Shown here one piece after another: positions 1-6,088 of a stretch of DNA of 10,164 bases (its first letter is position 1; the number at the start of each line of letters is the position of its first letter). The stretch is from Bifidobacterium breve (lineage in GTDB: Bacteria; Actinomycetota; Acidimicrobiia; IMCC26256; PALSA-555): assembly GCA_945889545.1 (NCBI GenBank), contig CAMDCC010000083.1, positions 1-10,164 on the forward strand. The letters run 5' to 3'. Under the pieces are notes generated by a model that was not told where the DNA came from, searched no databases, and saw only the letters and a program-made list of their open reading frames with translations. The position numbers and the translations under genes are program-made.

Positions 1-612
1 GAGGAAGTCGTGGTAGCGCCGCACAGCCCACGGCGGGTCGGTACGGGCAACGCCGGTCGCGCACTTGAGCCACCAATACGGCGAGTGCAGCGCGTGCGCG
101 TGATGCGACCCTCGAAGCCAGCACCCGGCAGCTTCGAGCTTCGCTTCGAGCTCGTGTTGACGGTAGATGCGCACGTGTCCGCCCGGCGTGTCGTTGTAGT
201 TGGAGTCGAGCGCCCAGCACACGCGCTCGGGCCACCGCGTGGGCACCGTGACAGCCATGCGACCACCGGGCTTCAGCACCCGCACGAGCTCAGCGATCGC
301 CACGGTGTCGGCCCAGAGATGCTCGAGCACCTCCGACGCGATGATGCAGTCGAACGTGGCTTCGGGGAACGGCAGCACGAGCGCGTCGCCGTTCACCGCT
401 CCACCACACTCTCCGTGCGGCAGCTCCCCGGCTTCCAACATGCCGCCGAGCACGCCGCGTACTTCCTTGAGCTCCCCCTCGGAGTAGTCGAGGGCGACGA
501 CCGTTGCGCCGCGTCGCCACGCTTCGAACGCGTGACGGCCACCACCGCACCCCATGTCGAGCACGCGGCTGCCATCGGCAACCCGCAGTCGATCGAAGTC
601 GGCAGTCAGCAT
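1..612 (-). CDS. Class I SAM-dependent methyltransferase (C-terminus cut off by window edge)
   Basis: This is a Methyltransf_11-type class I methyltransferase, transferring a methyl group from S-adenosylmethionine to an unknown acceptor. The visible 204 residues contain motif I VLDMGCGGGRH (17-27), an acidic motif II region ALDYSE (40-45), the motif IV-like PFPEATFDCIIASEVLEH (81-98) and the post-motif ELVRVLKPGGRMAVTVP (108-124). A later HVRIY (146-150) and HAHALHSPYWWLK region (171-183) probably belong to the acceptor side. The reading frame is open through base 1, so the C-terminus is missing. The ATG at 612-610 gives an N-terminus MLTADFDRL that fits the family. An in-frame TTG at 669 would overlap the upstream gene and is less likely. 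It lies 28 bp after the glycosyltransferase stop on the same strand, so the two are probably co-transcribed and may modify one glycoconjugate or lipid. The family is secure; the substrate is unknown. Confidence 0.88.
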   Translation of the reverse strand, partial: MLTADFDRLRVADGSRVLDMGCGGGRHAFEAWRRGATVVALDYSEGELKEVRGVLGGMLEAGELPHGECGGAVNGDALVLPFPEATFDCIIASEVLEHLWADTVAIAELVRVLKPGGRMAVTVPTRWPERVCWALDSNYNDTPGGHVRIYRQHELEAKLEAAGCWLRGSHHAHALHSPYWWLKCATGVARTDPPWAVRRYHDFL

Positions 613-640
613 CAGGTGTTCCCGCGAGCGCGCTCTTCCC

Positions 641-1951
641 TCATGGGTCGCTCCGCTGCGCTTTGACAACCGGCTGTCCGCCCAGGGCTCCGCTTCGCTC
701 TTCTAAGAGCGCGCGGTAGTGCTCCACCGTGCCGAGTGCGGTGGCGCGCCAAGTGAACTTCTCGAGGGCGCGAGCCTTCCCCGCGGCCCCGACGCGGGCG
801 CGCAGCGCGGGGTCGCCGAGCATGCGACGGAGCGCGGCGGCGAGCGCCTCGGGATCACCCGGCGGAACGAGCAGACCGGTCTCGCCGTCGGTGCCGATCA
901 CCTCAGGGACGGCGCCGCCGGTGGTGCCAACGACGGGCACACCGCACGCCATGGCCTCCACTGCGGGGAGGGAGAAGCCCTCGTAGAGCGACGGTACGCA
1001 CGCCACCTCAGCCTCGGCGTAGAGCTCGACGATGCGCTCGGTGGTGACACCGCTCACGAACTCCACGGCGTTGCCGATCCCGAGCCGGTCGATGAGTGCG
1101 GGGATGCGGCTCTTCGCCTTGGACTTCCCGATGACCACGAGGTGCGCGTCGGGCACGTCGGTGCGCACCTTGGCCAGCGCTTCGAGAAGCGGCGCGAGCC
1201 CCTTCATCGGAACGTCGGCGCTGGCCGTGGTCATCAATCGGCCGGGCACGCGGGCGATGTGTGGTCTGGGCCCGAACACCGTGGCGTCGACGCCCACCGG
1301 CACCACATGGAGGTGCTCGATCGGCACGCCCATCTGCGCCGCGATGTCGCGCCGCGACGATTCCGACACGGTCACATGACGGGGGATGGCCCGGGCCACC
1401 TCCATCTGCATCTTGAGGAAGCCGTACCAGCGCCGCAACGTGAAGCGGCGCCACGCCGACGTGGCGTGACTGAGGTCGAGGTCGCGGTCCACCGTGATGG
1501 GGTGGTGCAGTGTGCCGAGCACCGGCCAGCCGTCGGTCTCCATCATCGTGATCAGGCCCCGGCCGAGGCACTGGTTGTCGTGGACCAGGTCGAAGTCGGC
1601 GTGGCGGTCCTTCAGGAGCCGTCGGACCCGCAGGCTGAACGAGTACGGCTCGGGGAAGCCGGCCCCGCACATGATGGCGAACTCCCGCATGTCGATCGTG
1701 GTCTTGAACTCCCACGGCCATGGGACCCGAAACGGGTTCTCGGGCCGGTAGAGGTCGAGGCTGGGCACCTTCACCAGCTGCTCGGGATGGACCAGCTCGG
1801 GGTAGGGCGGGCCCGAGAACACCGTGATCTCGTGGCCGAGCTCGGTGAGCTCCTTGGCGAGGTAGCGCGTGTAGACACCTTGGCCCCCGCAATGGGGGTT
1901 GCCGCGGTACACGAGGTACGCGATGCGCAAGGGGCGTTCAGGGCCAGACAT
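641..1951 (-). CDS. GT4 family (GT-B fold) glycosyltransferase
   Basis: This 436-residue protein is a retaining glycosyltransferase of the GT4 type, moving a sugar from an activated donor to an unidentified acceptor, probably at the cytoplasmic face of the membrane. The N-terminal Rossmann domain opens with RIAYLVYRGNPHCGGQGVY (about 9-27), including the Gly-rich acceptor-side loop. The C-terminal donor domain has VPVGVD (217-222), the phosphate-binding Lys of ADVPMKG (K250) and the EX7E signature EGFSLPAVE (E324 and E332), followed by AMACGVPVV and the GGAVPEV loop. The length is normal for the family. There is no signal peptide or membrane segment. The ATG at 1951 is preceded by TAGGAT nine nucleotides upstream and by no Shine-Dalgarno sequence, suggesting a leaderless message. 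The methyltransferase follows on the same strand. A role in cell-surface glycan or glycolipid synthesis is inferred only. Confidence 0.93.
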   Translation of the reverse strand: MSGPERPLRIAYLVYRGNPHCGGQGVYTRYLAKELTELGHEITVFSGPPYPELVHPEQLVKVPSLDLYRPENPFRVPWPWEFKTTIDMREFAIMCGAGFPEPYSFSLRVRRLLKDRHADFDLVHDNQCLGRGLITMMETDGWPVLGTLHHPITVDRDLDLSHATSAWRRFTLRRWYGFLKMQMEVARAIPRHVTVSESSRRDIAAQMGVPIEHLHVVPVGVDATVFGPRPHIARVPGRLMTTASADVPMKGLAPLLEALAKVRTDVPDAHLVVIGKSKAKSRIPALIDRLGIGNAVEFVSGVTTERIVELYAEAEVACVPSLYEGFSLPAVEAMACGVPVVGTTGGAVPEVIGTDGETGLLVPPGDPEALAAALRRMLGDPALRARVGAAGKARALEKFTWRATALGTVEHYRALLEERSGALGGQPVVKAQRSDP

Positions 1952-1960
1952 GGGAGGTGA

Positions 1961-1966
1961 ATCCTA
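1961..1966 (-). promoter_or_regulatory. -10 box (TAGGAT) for the glycosyltransferase
   Basis: On the minus strand TAGGAT is followed by nine nucleotides (TCACCTCCC) and then the ATG at 1951. TAGRRT is the known -10 consensus of the actinobacterial housekeeping sigma factor. A transcript starting 6-8 nt downstream would begin at or within a few bases of the ATG, so the mRNA is predicted to be leaderless. The interval has no Shine-Dalgarno sequence in the minus-strand sense. I see no clear -35 hexamer. Confidence 0.6.
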
Positions 1967-2023
1967 CTTTGCGAGGGTCACACCCTTTTCCACAGGCCAG
2001 ATTCGGGCGTTCCGCCTCCTGAG

Positions 2024-2029
2024 TAGGGT
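2024..2029 (+). promoter_or_regulatory. -10 box (TAGGGT) for the S9 peptidase
   Basis: TAGGGT lies eight nucleotides (CACGCTCC) before the GTG at 2038. There is no ribosome binding site between box and start codon. Together with the TAGGAT box on the other strand (1961-1966) it forms a compact divergent promoter region of 86 bp. It predicts a leaderless or nearly leaderless transcript. The -35 is not evident. Confidence 0.6.
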
Positions 2030-2037
2030 CACGCTCC

Positions 2038-3918
2038 GTGGGCCTCCCGATCACCTCTTCGCCGATTGGGCCCTTTGAGATCAGTGCCGAGATGGTGGCC
2101 CGCTCCCGGGTGGTGGCCGAACCCCGGTGGTCGCCCGACGGCCACCGGCTGGGCTGGGTGGAGTCGTTCGCAGGGCGGGCCGATGTGGTGGTCGCGCTCT
2201 CCGATGCCAGCGCGCCACCCATGGTGGTCACGTCCGATCTCGGATGCGCCTCGGTGGGTGCCTACGGCGGGGGTGCCTGGTGCTGGGCCGGATCGGACCA
2301 CCTGGTGGTGGCGGCGGCCGACGGCTCGCTCGTGCTCGTGCCGGCCGAGGGAGGTCCGGCGCGCGTGCTGAGTCGCGACGGGCGCGCCGCAGCTCCCGCG
2401 GCCACCCCCGACGGCAGCCGCGTGGCCTTCGTGTTCGAGACCGACGACGCCTGTGAGGTCTTGGTGGTCCCCATCGACGGGGTCGGCGCGCCCGTGCGGG
2501 TGTCGCACGGCGCCGATTACGCCTGGGACCCGGCCTGGTCGCCCGACGGCTCGCGCCTCGCCTGGCACGAATGGGACCTCACCGCCATGTCGTGGGACGC
2601 GTCACGCGTGGTTGTCGCACATCCCGACGGGAACGGTCGCGCTCGTCATCGAGTCGTTGTCGCCGGTGGCGACGCGGTGTCGGTGGGTCAGCCGCGCTTC
2701 GCGCCCGACGGGTCGAGGCTCGGGTTCGTGTCTGACGAGTCAGGCTGGTGGAACGTGTGGACCGCCCGTCCCGATGGGTCGAGCGCCGCACCGGTGCTCG
2801 CCGAGGAGCGTGAACATGCCGAGCCCGCGTGGGGGCCCGGACAGCGTTCGTTCGCGTGGTCTCCCGACAGCTCGACGCTCGCGATCAACCGCAATGAAGA
2901 CGGCTTCGGTCGTCTGGTGCTCGCACCCAGCGTCGGTGGGCCTGCACGCGAGCGTTCGAACGGCTGGCACCACGGTCTCGACTGGGGCTCGGCCGGGATC
3001 GTGTGCGTCCGCTCGGGCGCCCGCACCCCCGCGGCAGTCACCGTGTTGGACGTCCAGACCGACGTCCAGACCGACGGCCGGCAAGACGATCGGCGTCAGG
3101 GGCGCCGTGCCGTCGCCCGCGGACCGGTGGCGGGCTTCGAAGCCGCCGGCCTCGTGGAGCCCGAGACCGTCGCGTGGGAGTCCGACGGCGCGACCGTGCA
3201 CGGGCTGCTGTACCGACCAGTCGGCGTGGCCGCGCCACCGATGCTCGTCGACATCCACGGGGGTCCGACCGGGCAGGCGACGGTCGCATGGAGTGCGCGC
3301 ACGCACTTCTTCGTGACGCGCGGGTGGGCCGTGCTCGCGCCGAACCACCGCGGCTCCACGGGCTACGGCCGGGCGTATACCCAGGCGATGGCGGAGGGCT
3401 GGGGTGTGCTCGACGTGGACGACACCGCCGCGGGCATCCGGGCTGGCGCGGCGCAGGGCTGGTGCGATCCGGCACGCGTCGCCGTACTGGGCGGGAGCTC
3501 CGGTGGGCTCACGGTGCTGTTGCTGTGTGCGCGCCACGGCAACCTCGTGCGGGCCGGGGTGAGCCTCTACGGCGTCACCGACCTCGAAGCACTCGCTGCG
3601 AGCACGCATCGCTTCGAGTCGCGCTACCTCGATCGCATCGTGGGTCTGCCGGGCGAGGTCGGAGCGCGGTACCGCGACCGCTCGCCGGTCGCGCACGCTT
3701 CGGAGATTCGCGTGCCGGTGCTCGTACTCCAAGGCGACGCCGACAAGGTCGTCCCGCCGCAGCAGGCGCGTCTCGTCGTCGACGCAATCCGCAACGCGGG
3801 TGGCACGGTGGAGCACCACGTGTATGAAGGTGAGGGTCACGGCTTCCAACGTCCGGAGACCATCGCCGATGTACTTGATCGCACCGACGCGTTCCTGACG
3901 AAGTGGGTGCTGGCATGA
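2038..3918 (+). CDS. S9 family serine peptidase (prolyl oligopeptidase / acylaminoacyl-peptidase type)
   Basis: This 626-residue serine peptidase probably hydrolyses short peptides or acylated peptides in the cytoplasm; no signal peptide is visible. Residues about 15-335 form a TolB/WD40-like beta-propeller, with repeated blades marked by WSPDG, ATPDGSR, WSPDGSR and FAPDGSR (31-35, 122-128, 168-173, 221-227). Residues about 375-626 are the alpha/beta hydrolase. Its landmarks are the oxyanion-region HGGPTG (407-412), the nucleophile elbow GGSSGG with Ser487, Asp569 in GDADKVVP and His601 in EGEGHGF. The triad is complete. Start is GTG with TAGGGT eight bases upstream. The inter-domain linker carries a 12-bp tandem repeat (DVQT twice, 338-345) and a basic stretch. 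The next hydrolase gene follows one base after the stop, so the two are probably one transcription unit. The exact peptide specificity cannot be read from sequence. Confidence 0.93.
   Translation: MGLPITSSPIGPFEISAEMVARSRVVAEPRWSPDGHRLGWVESFAGRADVVVALSDASAPPMVVTSDLGCASVGAYGGGAWCWAGSDHLVVAAADGSLVLVPAEGGPARVLSRDGRAAAPAATPDGSRVAFVFETDDACEVLVVPIDGVGAPVRVSHGADYAWDPAWSPDGSRLAWHEWDLTAMSWDASRVVVAHPDGNGRARHRVVVAGGDAVSVGQPRFAPDGSRLGFVSDESGWWNVWTARPDGSSAAPVLAEEREHAEPAWGPGQRSFAWSPDSSTLAINRNEDGFGRLVLAPSVGGPARERSNGWHHGLDWGSAGIVCVRSGARTPAAVTVLDVQTDVQTDGRQDDRRQGRRAVARGPVAGFEAAGLVEPETVAWESDGATVHGLLYRPVGVAAPPMLVDIHGGPTGQATVAWSARTHFFVTRGWAVLAPNHRGSTGYGRAYTQAMAEGWGVLDVDDTAAGIRAGAAQGWCDPARVAVLGGSSGGLTVLLLCARHGNLVRAGVSLYGVTDLEALAASTHRFESRYLDRIVGLPGEVGARYRDRSPVAHASEIRVPVLVLQGDADKVVPPQQARLVVDAIRNAGGTVEHHVYEGEGHGFQRPETIADVLDRTDAFLTKWVLA
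3049..3072 (+). repeat. 12-bp tandem direct repeat inside the S9 peptidase gene
   Basis: GACGTCCAGACC occurs twice back to back (3049-3060 and 3061-3072), followed by a further GAC. It is in frame and encodes Asp-Val-Gln-Thr twice, in the linker between propeller and catalytic domain. This is the mark of a slipped-strand or unequal-crossover duplication that the protein tolerates. Confidence 0.9.
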
Positions 3919-3919
3919 A

Positions 3920-4594
3920 ATGGGTGTTGGTGTGAGTGAGCGACTGGTCGCTGAGTCGAAGTTTCAAGGACCGAAGAGTGGGGCGGATCGAGCCGTGCTC
4001 CTAGCGCACGGCGCGGGTGCCGACATGGACGCGCCTGCGCTCACCGCGGTTGCCGACGCTCTCGCCGATGCCGGCGTGCCCTCGCTGCGCTTCAACTATC
4101 CGTACAAGGCCTCGGGTCGGCGCGCCCCCGACCGCCCGCTGGTGCTCCAGGCGAGCACCCGGGACGCAGCTGGTGAGCTCGGGCGACGCACCGACCTCCC
4201 GCTGGAGCGCTTGGTGTTGGGCGGACGCTCGATGGGCGGGCGGATGTGCTCCCTCGTCGTCGCCGACGAGGCGGATCCCCTCGGTGCCCTCGGCCTGCTC
4301 ATGCTCGGCTATCCGCTGCACCCTGCGGGTAAGCCCGAACGCCGGCGGGACCAACACTTCTCCAGCATCGAGTGTCGGATCCTGTTCGTGAGCGGCACGA
4401 GGGATGCGCTGGCACCGAAGGAGTCCCTCGAGCAGGCAGCCAGGCTCATCACGGGGCCGGCCGATTTCCACTGGCTGGAGACCGCAGACCACGGCTTCCG
4501 TCCCCTCAAGTCGAGTGGTCTGACGGTGGATGCCGTGCTCTGGGAGGTCGCTGAGGCCAGCGTCAAGTGGGTACAGGGGCTGGCAACTCGGTAA
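3920..4594 (+). CDS. KANL3/TEX30-like alpha/beta hydrolase
   Basis: This 224-residue alpha/beta hydrolase resembles the small KANL3/TEX30 (COG3571) family, whose substrates are largely unknown. Visible landmarks are LLAHGAGADMDAP (27-39, oxyanion region), FNYPYKASGRRAP (58-70), the nucleophile elbow GGRSMGG (Ser104), the acid in SGTRDALAP (Asp162) and the histidine in ADHGFRPLK (His191). The triad is therefore intact. The ATG at 3920 follows the upstream peptidase stop after a single base and has no obvious ribosome binding site, which suggests translational coupling. A GTG at 3932 is an alternative start. There is no signal peptide or membrane segment, so it is probably cytoplasmic. Two serine hydrolases in tandem could act on related ester or peptide substrates, but that is inference only. 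Confidence 0.85.
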   Translation: MGVGVSERLVAESKFQGPKSGADRAVLLAHGAGADMDAPALTAVADALADAGVPSLRFNYPYKASGRRAPDRPLVLQASTRDAAGELGRRTDLPLERLVLGGRSMGGRMCSLVVADEADPLGALGLLMLGYPLHPAGKPERRRDQHFSSIECRILFVSGTRDALAPKESLEQAARLITGPADFHWLETADHGFRPLKSSGLTVDAVLWEVAEASVKWVQGLATR

Positions 4595-4631
4595 GGGGGT
4601 TGATCGTGTGAACATCTCGCGAAGAGCCCCC
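4595..4631 (+). terminator. Possible weak terminator after the hydrolase gene
   Basis: GGGGG at 4595-4599, directly after the stop codon, can pair with CCCCC at 4627-4631, with a small internal CTC/GAG stem (4616-4626) and AATTGTT following. The stem is short, the loop is long and there is no real U-tract. I consider this only a candidate for ending the peptidase-hydrolase transcript before the cyclase gene. Confidence 0.25.
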
Positions 4632-4673
4632 AATTGTTCGTGATTCGGTCGGCTCACCCGCGAGACTGGACCT

Positions 4674-5183
4674 GTGCGAGTCGACCGGGCCTTCTGCTTC
4701 ATCGATCTTTGTGGCTTCACTCGTTTCACCGACGAGCACGGTGACCAAGAGGCCGTCGATGTCCTGACCCGCTTTCGCGCCGTCGTGCGCGAGACGGCAT
4801 CCGATCACGCGGTGCGCGTCGACAAATGGCTCGGCGACGGCGTCATGCTCGTGAGCACCGACGACGATCGCCTTGTCGAGACCGTGCTCGAGCTCGCCCG
4901 GTGCGCGGAGAGCTACGGGGTCTCGCTGCCGATGCGGGCCGGCCTGGCCGCCGGCGCGGTGATCCTGCTCGAAGGCGACGACTACGTCGGCAGCTCGGTG
5001 AACCTCGCGGCCAGGCTCTGCAACGCAGCCGGCCCCCACCAGATCTTTGCGACCTTGCGGCTCGCCGCCGCCGTCACCGAGGGCGCCGACGTGATCCCCG
5101 TTGGCGCCCTCGACGTGCCCGGCTTCGTGCAGCCCGTCGAAGTTGCTCGGCTCGAGGTTCACGCACTCACCGCTCCCAGTTAG
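4674..5183 (+). CDS. Stand-alone class III adenylate/guanylate cyclase catalytic domain
   Basis: This 169-residue protein is a bare class III nucleotide cyclase homology domain, predicted to make cyclic AMP from ATP. All six canonical catalytic positions can be matched by motif: metal-binding Asp11 in FIDLCGFT and Asp55 in KWLGDGVM; base-selecting Lys51 and Asp103 (in DDYVG); and transition-state Asn110 and Arg114 in VNLAARL. The Lys/Asp pair favours adenylate over guanylate cyclase. Class III catalytic sites form at a dimer interface, so a homodimer is expected. No HAMP, GAF, transmembrane or other sensor part is attached, and the gene's neighbours offer none. The GTG start (4674) has no Shine-Dalgarno sequence; a weak GAGACT lies six bases upstream. 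Activity and trigger are unknown. It could instead be a regulatory or diverged cyclase-fold protein, though the intact residues argue against that. Confidence 0.88.
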   Translation: MRVDRAFCFIDLCGFTRFTDEHGDQEAVDVLTRFRAVVRETASDHAVRVDKWLGDGVMLVSTDDDRLVETVLELARCAESYGVSLPMRAGLAAGAVILLEGDDYVGSSVNLAARLCNAAGPHQIFATLRLAAAVTEGADVIPVGALDVPGFVQPVEVARLEVHALTAPS

Positions 5184-5223
5184 CTTGTTCTTTCGGCCTG
5201 AGGCCGCTGGCCGCACGCGCCAG

Positions 5224-5229
5224 TAGCCT
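5224..5229 (+). promoter_or_regulatory. -10 box (TAGCCT) for the crotonase gene
   Basis: TAGCCT lies exactly nine nucleotides before the ATG at 5239, with no ribosome binding site between (TTTGGGTCTG region). The spacing matches that at the glycosyltransferase gene. It predicts a leaderless transcript starting near 5236-5239 that would continue into murA. It also argues against the in-frame TTG at 5230 as the start. Confidence 0.55.
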
Positions 5230-5238
5230 TTGGGTCTG

Positions 5239-6081
5239 ATGGCAGCACTTCCCTCGTACGACACGCTGCGCTTCGAGCCCGACGGGCACGTCGGCCGTCT
5301 CGTGCTGAACCGGCCCGAGAAGCTCAACTCCTTCACGGTCGCCATGTGGGGCGAGCTGCGCGACCTCGGGACGCGTCTGCTCGCGGAACCCGGCGACCTG
5401 CGCGCACTCATCGTGGTGGGCGAGGGGCGCGCCTTCTCGAGTGGCATCGACACGAGCGTGTTCTCCGAGGGTGGAGGCATGGCACAGCTCGCCGCCGACG
5501 CGGCGTCAACGGCCACACATGCCGACCCCGTCGTCGCCGGCATCCTGCTCGCGCAAGAGTCGTACACGTGGTTGGAGGAGGCACCGTTCGTCACGATCGC
5601 AGCGGTGCGCGGCTACGCCTTTGGCGCTGGGCTTCAACTCGCGCTCGCCTGCGACCTCCGCGTGATGGCGCGCGGCACGCAACTCGGCTTGCTCGAGCTC
5701 CAATACGGGATCCTGCCCGACCTCGGCGGCACGCAGCGTCTCCCTCGCATCGTCGGACCCGCGCGTGCCAAGCAGCTCATCCTCACGCGAGCGAAGATCG
5801 ACGCCGACGACGCCGAGCGGTTCGGTCTCGCGGAGCAAGTCGTGTCCGACGAAGAGCTCGAAACGGTTGCGCTGCAGCTCGCGGAGACGATCGCCGCGCA
5901 ACCCCCGATCGCCGTGCGCGGCGTGAAGCGAGCGATCGCGGCCGCGATGTCGGGCGCGACGGTTCGCGAGGGTCTGCTGGTGGAGGCGGAGAGCCAAGCC
6001 GACTGCTTGCGCTCCGACGACATGAAAGAAGCCATCACGGCCTTTGTCGAGCAGCGCCCGCCTGTCTACCGAGGGACCTAG
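5239..6081 (+). CDS. Enoyl-CoA hydratase/isomerase (crotonase) family protein
   Basis: This 280-residue crotonase-fold enzyme acts on an acyl-CoA thioester in the cytoplasm, probably in fatty-acid or related acyl-CoA breakdown. The first oxyanion-hole segment is GRAFSSGID (63-71), the second is GYAFGAGLQLALACD (125-139), and the signature LLELQYGILPDLGGTQRLP spans 151-169. Compared with rat mitochondrial enoyl-CoA hydratase, Glu164 is matched by Glu153, but the Glu144 position is Gln133. Asp161 sits in the PDLGG loop. Losing one of the two glutamates makes a classical hydratase less certain and leaves isomerase-like or other crotonase chemistry open. ATG 5239 was chosen over TTG 5230 because of the -10 box spacing and a normal N-terminus. 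murA starts seven bases after its stop, so they are probably co-transcribed. Confidence 0.92.
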   Translation: MAALPSYDTLRFEPDGHVGRLVLNRPEKLNSFTVAMWGELRDLGTRLLAEPGDLRALIVVGEGRAFSSGIDTSVFSEGGGMAQLAADAASTATHADPVVAGILLAQESYTWLEEAPFVTIAAVRGYAFGAGLQLALACDLRVMARGTQLGLLELQYGILPDLGGTQRLPRIVGPARAKQLILTRAKIDADDAERFGLAEQVVSDEELETVALQLAETIAAQPPIAVRGVKRAIAAAMSGATVREGLLVEAESQADCLRSDDMKEAITAFVEQRPPVYRGT

Positions 6082-6088
6082 CTCCAAC

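Noticed and set aside
10..666. Plus-strand open frame opposite the methyltransferase
   Set aside because: The minus-strand reading gives consecutive SAM-methyltransferase motifs, while the plus-strand reading is Arg/His-rich and motif-free.
613..669. Upstream TTG start (669) for the methyltransferase, or the ATG at 644 overlapping the glycosyltransferase stop as ATGA
   Set aside because: The ATG at 644 is in another frame and hits a stop after ten codons. The TTG start would add 19 residues overlapping the glycosyltransferase. ATG 612 gives the expected N-terminus.
719..1960. Long plus-strand open frame (413 codons) opposite the glycosyltransferase
   Set aside because: Its translation is low-complexity, rich in His, Arg, Glu and Gly with no family motifs. 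It mirrors a clear GT4 gene and is a typical artefact of high GC with strong third-position bias.
1952..2022. Perfect plus-strand Shine-Dalgarno-like GGGAGGTGA followed by a TTG-started 17-codon frame in the divergent promoter region
   Set aside because: No sign of a plus-strand promoter upstream of it, a weak start codon and no recognisable peptide. The sequence is better explained as the short leader interval of the glycosyltransferase on the other strand.
5191..5206. Small hairpin CGGCCTGAGGCCG before the crotonase gene as a terminator for the cyclase
   Set aside because: The stem is only 5 bp with a 3-nt loop and no T-run follows on either strand; such palindromes are common at this GC.
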